A stretch of 64,000 nt of DNA from Varroa destructor (taxonomy: Eukaryota; Arthropoda; Arachnida; Mesostigmata; Varroidae), in NCBI RefSeq assembly GCF_002443255.2, contig NW_019211456.1, positions 34,411,795 through 34,475,794 on the forward strand, read 5' to 3'. Below, in pieces: positions 38,986-51,400 of the stretch. The position numbers and the translations under genes were made by a program. The notes below the pieces were generated by a model that was not told the DNA's origin, did no database searches, and saw only the letters and a program-made list of their open reading frames with translations. Every line of letters begins with the position of its first letter. The first letter of the stretch is position 1.

Positions 38986-41699
38986 TTAAACGAAAAATAA
39001 TATAAATGCTAAAAGTATTAAAGCCAAGTAAGACGATGGGATCGGCTGGCTGTTACGTAGTCTAAAATTGCCTGTGGTAGATGGAAGGCTACTAGTAGTA
39101 ATTTTTCTACCCGTATAACTAGCCTGTAAAGAGTAGACGCAACAGATACGTGTTCTAACATGATTCATTCCAATTCCTCTCTGCCATATACAAAAATAAA
39201 TGTTTATGTTGTTGGAAATAATATTAGTACTGATTGGTGGGTCTTTCGTTATTACATCTTAAAAGTTGTTTGTTAACATGAAACTCCTGAGCCGGCTGGT
39301 ACAGGCGCCCAATAAATAGTTCTTCTTTTGTATCTTCTGATGTCGTCGCACTGCGCACCTGCAGGACCATGAGTTGCCCTCCAAGCCGAGCTAAAATGGT
39401 CTCGGGTGTAGTGCTAGCTGTTGGCTGTGTATCTGAAAGTTAACCCACAACAAAACAAAAATGTCGAAAGTAGAAGCTAACACGCATCAACCAACTCCAC
39501 ACGAACCACCAAGGACTGTTGCACAAACGCCATTCTTCATACCGACGAAACTCGCCACTTCGCTTATTAGACACTACGAGAAGGTAACAAGCAAGGTGAA
39601 ATAAAAATTAAAGTTAAAAAATGATTGTTAAAGTACTAAACGTTCCGCATCGATTGAAAACGGTTCATTCCTTGACTTTGATTCTGTGAGCCACCCTAGC
39701 AAACTGCCGAACTAGCCGTGCTGAATTTCACAAAAAATAACGACACTTCTAAAAAAATTGCATTATTTTTTTAAACATAGTTCTACTGTAGATCTCATAA
39801 ATATCAAAAAATAGAAACGAAAAAAAAGTTCGTTGAGCACATTGCAATATGCGTGTAAAAGACGTAAAAGATAGAGATGTCTAGGAGGATCTGCTCGGCT
39901 CGAGTTCGTTTTAAAGCAATACGCATACAGCATACATTCGAACAGAAACAAACGAAAACTCACCGGCGAAATTACGGTTGATAGATAGCCTGGCAAGGAT
40001 AATTCCAAGAGTCTCTATCCGTTTTGTAAACGTTTGCGAATGGCACCTGCACCGTCTTGCCGTGATCAACTAAGAAAATTTCAGCCATTTGCTTCCTGTA
40101 AACGATGATAATTTTGTTTGTAAATGAATTCACAATAAAGTTGTTCGATAACAGACTGTGCTTAGCCATGCTAACAAAATCGCTTCGTGTCTAATAATGA
40201 AGAGCGCTCTTACTTAGCACCGTCTGGGTCTCGATGGCCTGCCATCCACTTCCCACGATGCCACCCAGGGAGGTAGTCATCACAACCGGCGAACCAAATT
40301 TCGCACGAGAATACCACTGTGACCTAGCAGGTTTGTCCTGCAACACACAAACGTCTTTTTAACGATCAATTTGCCCACTTGATGCGTGCATAAAATGTAT
40401 TATACAACCATATGTAACCAAGCGGGATTTTTATCGGCATAGCTGCGGCCTGATTTGAACATAACAGATTTTCTCGTAGAAAATATTTTGTCAAGAGGTA
40501 TTAAACCCAGGAGAGCATTCTTTCAAAACATTTGATTATTGATTTTGGAGCAGATAAATGTAAACTGAGCGATTACGTCACACGTTACGTGTTAGAGTTT
40601 CCAACGCACAAATACATGATGTAGGTCAGTAAATAAAGTTCGTTGAATGGTTTCCAAAAAAGCTGAACTTTTGAAATTACTTTATTAACGACCCGATTAA
40701 TGTAATATATGATATCGTTTTTACGTAACTTAGAAAGCTAAAATGCGCTTTTTATGTCAATAGCTCTAATTAAATTACTAATGTTACATGCTCACCCGGA
40801 CACGGTCCTATTTGTGGTTAAGTTCCTCCTGTATCTCATTCACAGTTCTTCTGGACTTCCAGGACATCCCATATGTTTTTATGACCATATGGCAACACCA
40901 CATAGAAGCCAAATGTGTCACCATGGCGAATCTGGAAAAGCTCTACACTTTTGTACTAAAGGTCATTGATTTATATTTAGCTAGGATGTACTCTCTGAGA
41001 AGGCCCATCATTTTAAATATCTTGCAACACTTTTTTCCTTTCTATAGTGCATGTGCACTAAAACGTTTTACGGGGTTATCTGCAAATCATAATGAGTCGA
41101 ATAAGATCGTAACTGAGACTCACCATGAGCCACGTACAAAACCCTACGAAGTGTTCGTCCGTCAAAGGCTTTACTGGAACATAAGTATCACAGAGATAAA
41201 GTAGGCACCGAAACATTACCGAGATCAACTGTCTTTGTTAAATTGTACGCGTTTAATGTTATGTTCAGGTCAGTGTAAAACAAATCTGCTTAATTACTAA
41301 GGTCCAAAACTCTGTCTTTTACTTTGCGGCGGAGAACAATTACCTCCATTCGTACATTTTAGCCTTTAACGTAATTATAACTCAAAATTCTCAATTTTGA
41401 AGCGAAAACCAGTACACGGTTTAACGACTTATCGATTATAGCAATAGCATTTCCGGCGTGACAAGCGCAACTCATCACGATGCTTACATTGTCTTAGGTT
41501 CGACGAGTTCGACTTTGGTGAGTTCGAGGAGAATAAACGTATACTGGGTTTCTGTGGGAGCATGTCGAGTGCCTGATCACGACTGAAAATCCGCGGATCC
41601 TGTACGGCCTTGCTACAGTCCTCCTGTTTCGCTTTCGAGGTCCTGTCATGGAGAAACTGACAACAACTACCATGTGGACAATGTCCGGTGCGGTAGTAC
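38986..41699 (-). CDS. CCCH zinc finger and Tudor-domain protein, with an interrupted exon; 5' end missing
   Basis: Exons on the minus strand: 41699-41488, 41173-41124, 40931-40796, 40323-40214, 40095-39976, 39534-39482, then 39432-39224 (stop) or 39432-39359 joined to 39123-38986. The first carries a CCCH finger (YYRTGHCPHGSCCQFLHD). The middle exons form an extended Tudor domain: FGFYVVLPYGHKNIW, WHRGKWMAGH, AEIFLVDHGKTVQVPFANVY and VRVELVDAY. Tudor domains bind methylated arginine, often on Piwi-pathway partners in germ granules. Phases agree at each junction except in exon 40931-40796. That exon is 136 bases long where a multiple of 3 is needed; it hits TGA in one frame, and the shifted frame (IQEELNHK) hits TAG. 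This could be a sequencing error, an allele, or a decaying gene. The alternative last exon encodes a C-terminal hydrophobic anchor (SSYLALILLAFILFFV). Confidence 0.6.
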
Positions 41700-42643
41700 C
41701 TAAAATTGCCACAATATGCGTAAGATTTACATTAAAATGAGCCAATGTGACAATTACCTACGTATTTGTCGCATCTTATTGACAATTATCACCAAATTTA
41801 ATGATAACGTCTAAGCGGTGTGCAGATTTGGTAGCTACCACATCGGACGTAAAGCCTTTTAACTTGCTCACAAACGTTCAATTTGTTTTGAGTTATTGTT
41901 TGTGGCATAAAGGAAAATCGATATTAAATACAATAATTAGGTTTTTTAACAGTACTCATGCCGTGTGAATTAAAAAAATACTTTGAGGGACACAAAAATA
42001 GGAAATATCTCTCCGGTTTGCAACGTGTAATAGCTCGGGGATTGTAGCAAAGCTTCCTACGCTCCCGCCACAGCCATATAATGTGTGATACGTGACACAG
42101 AACACCTTCGAACTAATTTCTTCACCCAATTACCTGTATCTGATGCGCATTTTATCAAGTATCCGCTTGAATTACGTTTTGTTCTGACTCTAAAATTCGG
42201 TCTGGCGGTATTTTGGCTAATAATACATTTTAAACACTAGTTATGTTGAACTCATTGGGAGTATTTCATCTCTACCTAAGTCCGAAACTACTGATTATAA
42301 CAGATTCTTCCATAAAAGATGTTAGAATACTGAAAAGGGTTTTTAGGAAATAAAATACACAGACCTGAGAAGTGCTACAACAGTTTCGTCAACATCTATT
42401 ATGAACAAATATAATCAAAACAGCTGATCTCTTGCCAGATCTATGCTCACGAATCCAATAAGACCCTTGCTGAGCAAAATTTCATTTTACCGCCGAATTT
42501 AGATGCTTCCTCGGTAAATATCATCGCAGTAGAGCGTACTCGGTGATCTCCAACCAGCGAAACTTCAAGTGTCAATCATAGGAGATTACAATCGGTAGAC
42601 TAGATCAAGGAACCCCATGTTTTTTTCGTAAAACAAGGGCGGA
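41700..42643. other. Stretch upstream of the CCCH-Tudor exons
   Basis: One or more 5' exons of the CCCH-Tudor gene should lie here. The finger exon needs two bases from its predecessor, and its first cysteine is missing. Two donor-like sites, near 41757 and 42135, are phase-compatible but supply no cysteine, so neither is called. Confidence 0.35.
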
Positions 42644-43435
42644 ATGGAAATTCCACGACGTTCATTTGTGTTGAGCGAAAATAAGGGTAAAGAACGAAGA
42701 GCTTTTGGATTGCATAGCGGCCACATCATTGAAGATACACGTGCGATATGGGATGTGGAAAACGAATCAGGATCAAATACATATTTTGTTTACTTCCCAA
42801 CCAGAGCTGCGTACAACGTTTATATCTGGCTTAATACCCAGTTGCGTAAGCTTACTTGAGATGTACTTGAATTTAGCAATGTAGGCCTGATTGTCACCAG
42901 AGTTTCATGGGACACTTTTTTGTAAGAGCTTGTTGATTGATTCAAGTATATTTTCTTTAGTTCAAACAATATACTCGAGTTATTTTAATTGGAAAAATCT
43001 AATCTGTAGATTATGCACTTCTTCGGGGCTTCGCCGTTCGCCGAAAAAGCGAATTAAGCTTGCGATCTCACACCAATTCTATTTTTGGACAAGTTTCAGT
43101 TGAAATTATTTAATCGGACGTTAAGTTGTTCCTTCACACACTTTTTGAAAAACTGCCGACACTCTTCAGGTCACGACACCGATGGTGACTCACGGGTACT
43201 TGTCACTCCCACGAAAGGCGAAGCAGCCGTATGTCAAGTGAGTACAATTCCGCTGAATAAGAAATCGCTAACTCGTTGACTTCTTTCTTGTCAGCGTCGT
43301 TCACTCCGAACGACACTCGGGCGACCACAAACATCGCATCTCAGCTGTGATTTAAACGCGACAAAATCGAACGCTTTCATTATAGCGCTATCGAACGCCT
43401 ACCAGTATAGAATATACACTATGCTGAGGAAATGA
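42644..43435 (+). CDS. Three-exon orphan gene, 136 aa
   Basis: Exons 42644-42845, 43170-43237 and 43295-43435 join with correct phases (1, then 0) through strong sites: donors GTAAGC and GTGAGT, acceptors CACTCTTCAG and TTTCTTGTCAG. The introns are 324 and 57 bp. The ATG context (GGAATGG) is good. The predicted protein starts MEIPRRSFVL, has an aromatic middle (TYFVYFPTRAAYNVYIW), then an acidic-to-basic linker (HDTDGDSRVLVTPTKGEAAV) and a basic C-terminus. No signal peptide or known domain is visible. An AATAAA at 43661-43666 could end the transcript. It lies between two genes on the other strand. Short exons can agree in phase by chance, so confidence is moderate. Confidence 0.4.
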
Positions 43436-43727
43436 AAGCCACCGGCAACAACACCACCGATATATATATCTGAGTAGAAATGTGCATGTAACATGTTAGA
43501 GTGAAAAAACGTTTGACCTAAATGACACAGGAAAATTGTTTACGTTGTCAGTGAAAAAGTAATCAGTACGTGTAACATGTCTGAAACGTTTGCCCTGTAT
43601 TAACTTTGTTACTCATTCTGAACCAGAAAGTGGCCCTTACCAGCATCGCTTACGTTTACTAATAAAGAAATTCGCCTCAATGCTTTAGAGTTGCAATGAC
43701 TATTGAACAATATCGCAATAAACGGCT

Positions 43728-43733
43728 TTTATT
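43728..43733 (-). terminator. Poly(A) signal of the i-type lysozyme
   Basis: TTTATT on the given strand reads AATAAA on the minus strand, about 107 bases past the lysozyme stop codon. Confidence 0.5.
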
Positions 43734-43839
43734 GTTATAGTAATTATTAGTGATTAAAGAGAGCGCTGGCAGAGACTCGAAGCTGGGTTTCTATGCTGTA
43801 AAAATGAAATTTCTAGGAATACTGTGCATTGAGGGTAGG

Positions 43840-45951
43840 TCATGGGCTACGGAGCATTGCTCTAGTTTCCAGTTCCTTATCGCAGTCCTGGAAAGCAATC
43901 CAAAAAGGAGTAAGCTCAATCCATGGCTTATCACAGCCGCTAACTCCTGCGGTGTGAATGCGTGCATAGTCGCCACACGTCACCTAGATAATACATCCAG
44001 ATCAGAAACGAAACCGTAACAGTATATTTAGATTTGCTATAAGCAGATAGTTAGTATTCTACATGACTCAGCACTGCATCATTTTTTGCACCCTCTAGAA
44101 ATCGCCCCTTTACAGAATTAGAAATTTTCATTTATGACTAAACGATCGTATGTGAACGAGCTCGTCGTTCTGTTATCAGCTGTCTGCCAGTATTTACCGA
44201 AAGGAATTTTCAATGCAGTACAGTATTAATATGTACCGCAAAGATTTGCTGTACGATAATTGACTCGGATGACTTAAATCTCTTTATTATTATTATACTT
44301 AATTAGCAATGTTTTAAGCAGCTGAGGGCGCAAATCCAGACGTAAAAAACACAAGCTAGGAAAAAATTAGATCGCCATTAGAAAAGCTATAGCTTACAGT
44401 GGAAATAGCATCTATTTAAATGGTTATTGTTATAATATCGGGATAATATAATAATTGGGATATAATAGGAGATCCTTACTTAGTTGCCTCAAATATACGT
44501 CTTGCTTTAGGCATCTCGCGTTCTTATATCTGCCTTATATAATCCTACCTTGCCATCGCCATCGCAGTCCCTTCCATATCTTTCCATGTAGTTGATAACC
44601 GCTGCTTCTGAACAAGTTCGAGAGTTCACACACGTCACAAAATCTGTAACATTCAAAAATGTAAGGAGACTCGCTTTGGTTAAAGCGTACTTTGTTTATA
44701 AAAAGGATCCTTCCTTTTTAGGAAAAAAAAGGTGTCATAAGGTTAGAACTGTAAGGTGCTACCCAAGAAAAATTCGCCGTAAAAGGAAAATAGGAAAGAT
44801 AGTAAAACGACCAAGGGCGACTGGTCAAAGCGTACCAGGCTAGCAACGCCTATTAAAGCTAAAACATATTTAATAGCTCGACCTACTCCCCCCCCCCATT
44901 TAATAGCTCGACCTACCCCCCCCCCTCCCGTCCCCAAGTAAGACGCGGGAAATTCTTCATCATTAGCTTACTAGAGTCTGAACGAAAACAGAAGCGAGTT
45001 TACTCAAGGAGGTTGAAACATTATTGTTCATCTCAAAATAAAGAAACGCATACTATCAAATGGGATATAAGACGCGTGTACGTGTTTTTTTTTCAAGCGT
45101 ATCAATAAAAAATCGGTATACCTTTGCCAGGCATTCCCGCGTCCTCCCAGTACTCGATAGTTATCTGGAAAGGACCGCACACTTGCCCTGTGCCTCCATA
45201 GTCTGTGCATAACGAGGTTTCGTTGCACCTTGAGGCTCCCTAAAATCAAAGGTTGGGTAATATATAAATCGCATATCAACTATGAACCTTACGGCTGTGA
45301 CTAGATGTCAGGGCCGAATCCATTGCATTGTAAAGGCTAAGTAAAATATTCTAAAATTTGCAACCGAAATATTAATAAATTTCTAGACGTACAAGTAGCG
45401 TCTTACTGTGAACGGATGCGTTATTATATTGATCTTAACAGTAAACTAAAATAGAGCCCTACCGTGCGACGAGAATTTCACTTGAACCATCCCTAAAATA
45501 GCTTATAGCGAATCATCGATACTACTGATTTTTCGAACAATATGTGAATCTCGCCTGTTGATCCAGAATATAGCTTTGCTAGCTCGACTCTATTTAGAAC
45601 AATTTAATCACATCTTTTTTTAGTTCGTCAATTGATTCTGATATTGTTTTGGGCCAAAGGATGCGAACGGAAATATAAAGCAATATTGCATTTAAGGTAA
45701 TACTTGATATCAAACGGCACGAGGTTGGTGAACAAATGTCCCACCGTATCGAATGATGAATACCTTGGCAGTTGGGTCCGTATGATACAATCGCTCTATA
45801 AACTATAGACATCACGTTCTACCTAACAATCACATACCTCACAAATGCATTGCAGACACCTCTGGGTCCTTTTCACAAGGCTCTCTTCCGCCAGGCTACA
45901 TAACAGTAACCCGCAAATAATCAACACCTGAGACCAGTGAACAACCTTCAT
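43840..45951 (-). CDS. Invertebrate-type (i-type) lysozyme / destabilase family, secreted
   Basis: Four exons join cleanly: 45951-45838, 45239-45122, 44643-44549 and 43983-43840, for 156 aa. A signal peptide (MKVVHWSQVLIICGLLLCSL) leads to a short pro-like segment ending in KR. The family core follows: CLQCICE, then VCGPFQITIEYWEDAG, then CVNSRTCSEAAVINYMERYG, the DCDGDGK loop, and CGDYARIHTAGVSGC near the end. These are hallmark i-type motifs with the usual many cysteines. i-type lysozymes hydrolyse peptidoglycan, and some are isopeptidases. The glutamate that clam enzymes carry in CICxxES is alanine here (CICEGAS), as in several insect homologues, so muramidase activity is doubtful. A role in digestion or immunity is an inference from the family. 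Confidence 0.9.
44868..44935. repeat. Tandem duplication with poly-C tracts
   Basis: Two adjacent copies of ATTTAATAGCTCGACCTAC, each followed by a run of about ten C. It lies in the second intron of the lysozyme gene, between exons 45122 and 44643. C-tract length is prone to slippage and sequencing error. Confidence 0.85.
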
Positions 45952-48900
45952 CGTACGTACGCGGAAACGAAACGTCGCTATTGACAGATGCACATACACA
46001 ACGAAAATGCCCTAAAAGCACCTGCTTTTGTTAAAATTAAGATTTGTGACCTTTTTATAGAAATGCTTTCCGTTAATAACATAATCAAGAGGTTATTTTT
46101 CAATGTTTTGCTTTGCGATTTGTGCTGAGCAAAGAAATTTGATTTGCATAGTGATTTATAGCGGATTTGTCCGAACAAAGAAAGATTTGTTACGTTTCTT
46201 TTAATGTAAATGTGCCTGGAAAAAGATGTTACGCGCTTCTGCGGCTTAGTCCAATTACCTGCGTTTTTCGGACAATGTTTTCCATGTCATCTTATTACAT
46301 CAATTACAGTGCATACAATTAGCGCAGGTATTAGATCTGTACTGTAGAAAGAGCTTTAGGAATCTGCTATAAAGGAAAGACTAGAACGTAATCCCCAGAA
46401 AAAGTTTTACGATAACCATAAATAAAATACTCTGCTGTAAGGGTGTTGATGAACAGGGATGCTATTTCTAATGAAGGTGGCCACGCTAAGTCCCGGACTG
46501 CAGAGGCATGGAAGATAATTGTCTTCAATTACTATAGTATTTGCGCGTACTACGATGGTGGCACAACAGAAAATAGCGATTTGTTGCCCATTTGACGCAA
46601 GATCTCCACACCAACGCAATTTTCTTCACCTAGACGCTCGTAAAATACATTCCCTATATGTGTACGTCATGCGTAAGCAAATGATTAAATTGACCGGCTT
46701 AGATTAGACCGTACATGATTGAATTGTTGCGTATGTCAATGAAAAAAAAACAGTTCATATGAAGTATCAAGTAAGAACTAGGTATCTTTAAGTAGGAACT
46801 TTGTGGCGTAATTACAATTAGGCGATGATGGCTAGTACAGATTGGAGCGGACTTATTTTACCCTATATACAATAATTTACGTGGATCTACTACTAGCACA
46901 GAAACACAGATTTTACAACATCAGCCGATTTCAAAATGGACGGTTTTCGGATGCATTCGTCATCTGTTACAATGGCTAAATCATATTTACAGGGATGCAT
47001 CTTACTACAAGATGCGTTCGTGGAAGACTCACATTGCAATCCAAGCCTCGTCGAGCGTAGCTGTTTTAGACGAAATGAACTCACTCGCTCAGAAGAAGGC
47101 CAGCTCCGTACGACAGTCTAGAATGAGATATCGTCACTGAGTCAAAAATCCTTGAGGTGTCACAGCAGACTTGTAAGGAGAGGGTCAAGTGGAAACAAAA
47201 ACGCATTACTTAACGGAGAAGGACAAGAACCGATAACTAGCAACGAAAGAAAAACGACAACGAGAGATCATCAACGGCAACGATGTTAAATTTCGCTTAA
47301 TTTAATTGTAGTGACTCGATGATATCGTCAACGAAACGTCATCTTATTGCTCGCGCAGTATAAATGTGAATAGAATGCACAAATATATCTACATATGTAT
47401 TCCTACTTAGTTTTCTGTAGAATCGCACAGAGGTCGATGATGGATGAACGGAAGGCCTACAATTGTTTTGTAGCGTCTGTTTTCGAAATGGGCATTCTGG
47501 CCATGTTTACACTTGGCTTTGATTCAATATATCTCTTTTGAATTACTCTATCTTTTTCCTTATATACATTTTCTCGCTGATCTCCATAATTCATTTGATA
47601 TACGGCATACTTTTATAGCCTAAAAGTCTAGCTAAGTTGTTCTTTTTGTGTTTTGCTCATTTTCCTTTAGCTCTCTAATAAACCCAATCGGATTCTGTTG
47701 TTCACAGCACAACGTTACCAGCCTTCAGCGGGAGCTTTGTTATTAGAAGGAGCAGTCAAAAAATTTTAATATAGTACACGATCATATAATCCGTTCCTAG
47801 TCACATTGCTAAATGTTTTTTGGAAGTCTATCAGGAGGTGTAAAGATGTACATATTGAATTGCACACTAGCTCGCTCGACAAACGTATTTGTACGATCTA
47901 CTCGTTCTGCTTCGGTTATCGCGAAGGCTAATTAAATCCTTTCGAAGTGTTGGATAGAGGGAGAGATGCTAACCATATCTAAATCTCATTGCACACGCAT
48001 AGGTTTACTGATGAAAGATTAGCTAAAAAAATCATTGCTACATTAATTTTAACCGAGATATTTTTTGGTTTATTATCCATATAGTGCAGCCGCATTTGAA
48101 AGTACAAGACGCGTTTTTGAAGCACAAGGGCCGATAAATAGCTTGTGAAATAGCGGAGTGTTCATACATGACATACAATTTACATGTAGAATTGATTTTG
48201 TCTACTGGGGCTTTTAAGCTGCATGTGAAAAGTGCATTTATAAAAAAATGAGATTTGTTCGGCTTTGAATTAAGCGAACTTCATTACTAAATGCATACAG
48301 GCAGAATAATTATCTGTTTTTTCGAAGATGTCTTACCACTAGGGTGATCGATCGATCGATCGATTGCGCCGAAAAAGAAAAAGCCACACTCGATTTCGCA
48401 TTGATGTTCAAATATCTTTCAAGTTCTTCATTCCTTCATCTCAGGAACTTAAATCATCCTGGGTTTTACGTCCATTTCCATCATTAAACATCTCCACAGA
48501 CCTATGAAACGCTATAAACAATTCCCCTAGTTTACGACAATGTCTTTTGCCTATATTAATGTATTATTAGAATATCAGGATCGTTCGAGTCTAGCACAAA
48601 ACTAAAAATAGACGCATTATTTACCTGTAAAGTGAATTGTTCATTTCTCTTGAACTATCACAGAATATCAAAGTGAGCTAAGTGTTAGCCGACCGTAGAT
48701 CGGTACTTTTGAGTAACTAGCAATATATTCATGGGGCCAAAAGCTACGCTAAAGGTCCAGCCGAACGTCAGTTCTAGTGCTTCTTCGGTTTTAGCAAAAA
48801 GTTACAACTACTTAAACTGTTTAAGTTTTCATCTTCTAGCGGACCTCCGAATAAGAAACAACTTAACCAGGTAAAGGAGTTCTATACGAACGACATTGCT

Positions 48901-51400
48901 GACAGTCACACAAGAACTGGTGATGAAAAGCTTTTTCTACTATTTTTTTCGACCACTTTGAAGCGTTGGTCAATCAAAATAGATGTAGATGATTTTGACT
49001 CAACGGAACTTCAGGGACTGTGACTCGTCGACACCTCTCACAGTCCATTGTACGGTGTCCTACTAACGATAAGATGGTGGTTCAATATAAACAATAGCTC
49101 CCGTATTGAACTATGATGACGCCTTTCATTTTAGAAGAAAACCTCTGTTTTCTTCTAATTAATCTCTAATTAATTAATTGACGGATTTGGATAACTAAGA
49201 TGTAATCAGCATTGATGATCCTTTTGTTGTATCCAAAAGCATAATATTTCGATGTTCTGTAACAGAATCGTCAAAAACTTTCATCATTTCTATGATAGTC
49301 TCGTGACACAACTTTTTTTCTAGGTGTGGTGAAGGTACGATTGCGCGTTGAGCGATCCGAAACTAGGCAAAATATCACGTCGAAGATCGATTATATAAAA
49401 TCTCTAAAATATTTTTGAGTGTGTAGAACGTTGTAAAGTTTACTTTAACTATTTTGCAAACTAAAAGGAGTATAAGTTGGTCAGACAGATGTTTGTTTGT
49501 TCGTTCGGCGAATTTACTTTTTGAATTTGGAACTCCCTAAAAGATTCGTGCTTTTATAATCATAATTATTTGGTATTTTATATTTTTAATATATTTCCGA
49601 AATATACTGTGCTAATCAAATTGAGCATAAGTGTGAGACTGCGTGTAAGCGTCAATACAAGTACAAATACTGCCAAATTTCTACTCACGTCTCTGCCCTA
49701 CGTACTACAGGACTAACTAAAGGGAGGAGACATACAACTAATTTTAACATTTATTGGTTTGTTTCATACATTATACGTGCATACGAGTGAGTAGAGAAAT
49801 GAACGTTTTGTGTAAGCGACGACACGTCTCGTATGATTACATGATTGGACACCTTGACAAAACCCAATTTGTTGGATTTCTTGTTGAAAAATACTGAACT
49901 TAATGAAGCAAAGCATCCGATAGATAGTAAAATTTAAACTAGCATATTCCAGGTCATAACAGCACTATATTTACAAAATCTATGGTCGTAGATACAGAAC
50001 ACATCTAAGCGTAATCCGATCGGTCTCTCAAATCGTTTGCCATAATATTCGATACATGGTGCTAATTTTGTATCGATCTTATCCCACACGCATCTGTACA
50101 TTAATCCGCTCAGCCGAAGTAAACGCTATAGCGTTGTCTAAAGTTGGCACCGCCCATATTCATTGCCATATTCATTTAGTTCTACCAATTGAAGTCTACT
50201 AAGGCGATTTATTTGAAGCGATATTATTGTACAAGCAGTTTAATACGGCGGAAAAAAACAGACTATCATCTACGTTACACAGTAGAATGCTCACCAACAT
50301 TTATCGAGTAGCCTCAGATGGACACCTTCAATAAAGCTTACTGAAGATCCTCCGGAGTTCTAAGTATCAATGTGAATAAGTAAAGCTGTTACTTCTAATC
50401 AACACAAAACTAATTGTCGCTTTGTAGCATATTCGTAGAGCTTGAAAAATAACATTACTTAACAGATCCCATCCCACATATCGAGACTGTTCTACAGATT
50501 GCACCGAGCGTCGGTTACTTTGGGTCATTTTTTTTTTGTCTTGCATAATACCATTCTGTCCGTGTCAATTTTAGGTTCGTTATTATTACTATCAATCTCG
50601 TCATGAGTTAACTTAAAAATCGCACGATCTAATGTGCCTCGTTGACTTTATACATTTACGTATCAGTGTTACAAAGATGTCGGTAGCAGACCATTTGTTA
50701 ACACTACTCACATATGTCCCTTTCCTCTCTCTCTTTCCCTCCCCCCTCCCCCTTCCTTCCCCCCTCTCTCTCTCTCTCTCTCTGAGATTTTCTGTCACTA
50801 GTAACGATAAAGCTTTGAAAGTTATTCTATTTCATGTGTCCAAGCGACAAACGCAAAACGTCTCCAAAAATAAAATGTTCATACATTCGAACATCCGCAA
50901 TTTCACTGAACACATTTTTGCAAGTTAAAAGATGGTTTTTTGTAAAGCCTAAATGGAATTAATTACAAGTAATCGCAAGTATTTTTTTGCAACAATTCGC
51001 ACAAAAGCTCACTGTCAATTGCAGGGTTAAATAATAATCCCATAACTACTGTCTGTTCAACATTTAAACTTTTGCAAGGAGTGCTTCCCAAAGGAACCCT
51101 CGTCCTGAGTAGAGTTCGCTGTGGTGTATTTATTCTTATCTCTCTTCTATTAGAATGTGAAGCCTGTGCCCTATTATGCTGGTTCACTTTCAGCTGGATC
51201 AGAAGCGCTTTCCCTTTGTGGTACGTCTTGCCCCTCAGGAGATTCACCGTTGCTACAAGTTAGTTCTACCTGAAGAACCTGCGAGTAGATGTGGTCAGGA
51301 AGCATGTAATAAACATTTAGCCCATTTCAGGTGAAACTTTTCAATCTTTTTATACCGTCACAACGAATCGAGAAGCTCAAATATGTACAAAATAGACATT
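45952..51400. other. Long gene-poor interval between lysozyme and Rabex-5
   Basis: AT-rich DNA with the lysozyme promoter at its left end. Weak coding candidates on the + strand are 48731-48870 (MGPKATLKVQPNVSSSASSV..., donor GTAAAG), which could join a piece after an acceptor at about 49042, and 47671-47769 (LSNKPNRILLFTAQRYQPSA..., after TTTCCTTTAG). A GATC tetranucleotide run lies at 48346-48364 and a CT-rich tract at about 50720-50784. A minus-strand acceptor near 51260 is followed by an acidic frame (NGESPEGQDVPQRESASD) that could be the true last exon of Rabex-5. Confidence 0.4.

Noticed and set aside
39479..39600. Plus-strand start reading MSKVEANTHQPTPHEPPR with a GTAACA donor
   Set aside because: It overlaps the minus-strand Tudor exon 39534-39482, whose phases and VRVELVDA motif fit the neighbouring exons better.
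40754..41204. 138-codon plus-strand frame
   Set aside because: It lies antisense to two Tudor-gene exons and has no motif of its own.
41510..41600. Plus-strand reading resembling a CUB-domain end (FCGSMSSA)
   Set aside because: It is short, hits a stop, and lies antisense to the well-supported CCCH finger exon.
41757..41780. Possible start exon (MRQIR) for the CCCH-Tudor gene
   Set aside because: It is phase-compatible but lacks the first zinc-binding cysteine and has a weak donor; a similar site occurs near 42135.
47671..47769. Plus-strand terminal-exon-like frame (PNRILLFT)
   Set aside because: It gave a passing resemblance to the second RNA-binding domain of U2B'', but the similarity is only a few residues and no upstream exon was found.
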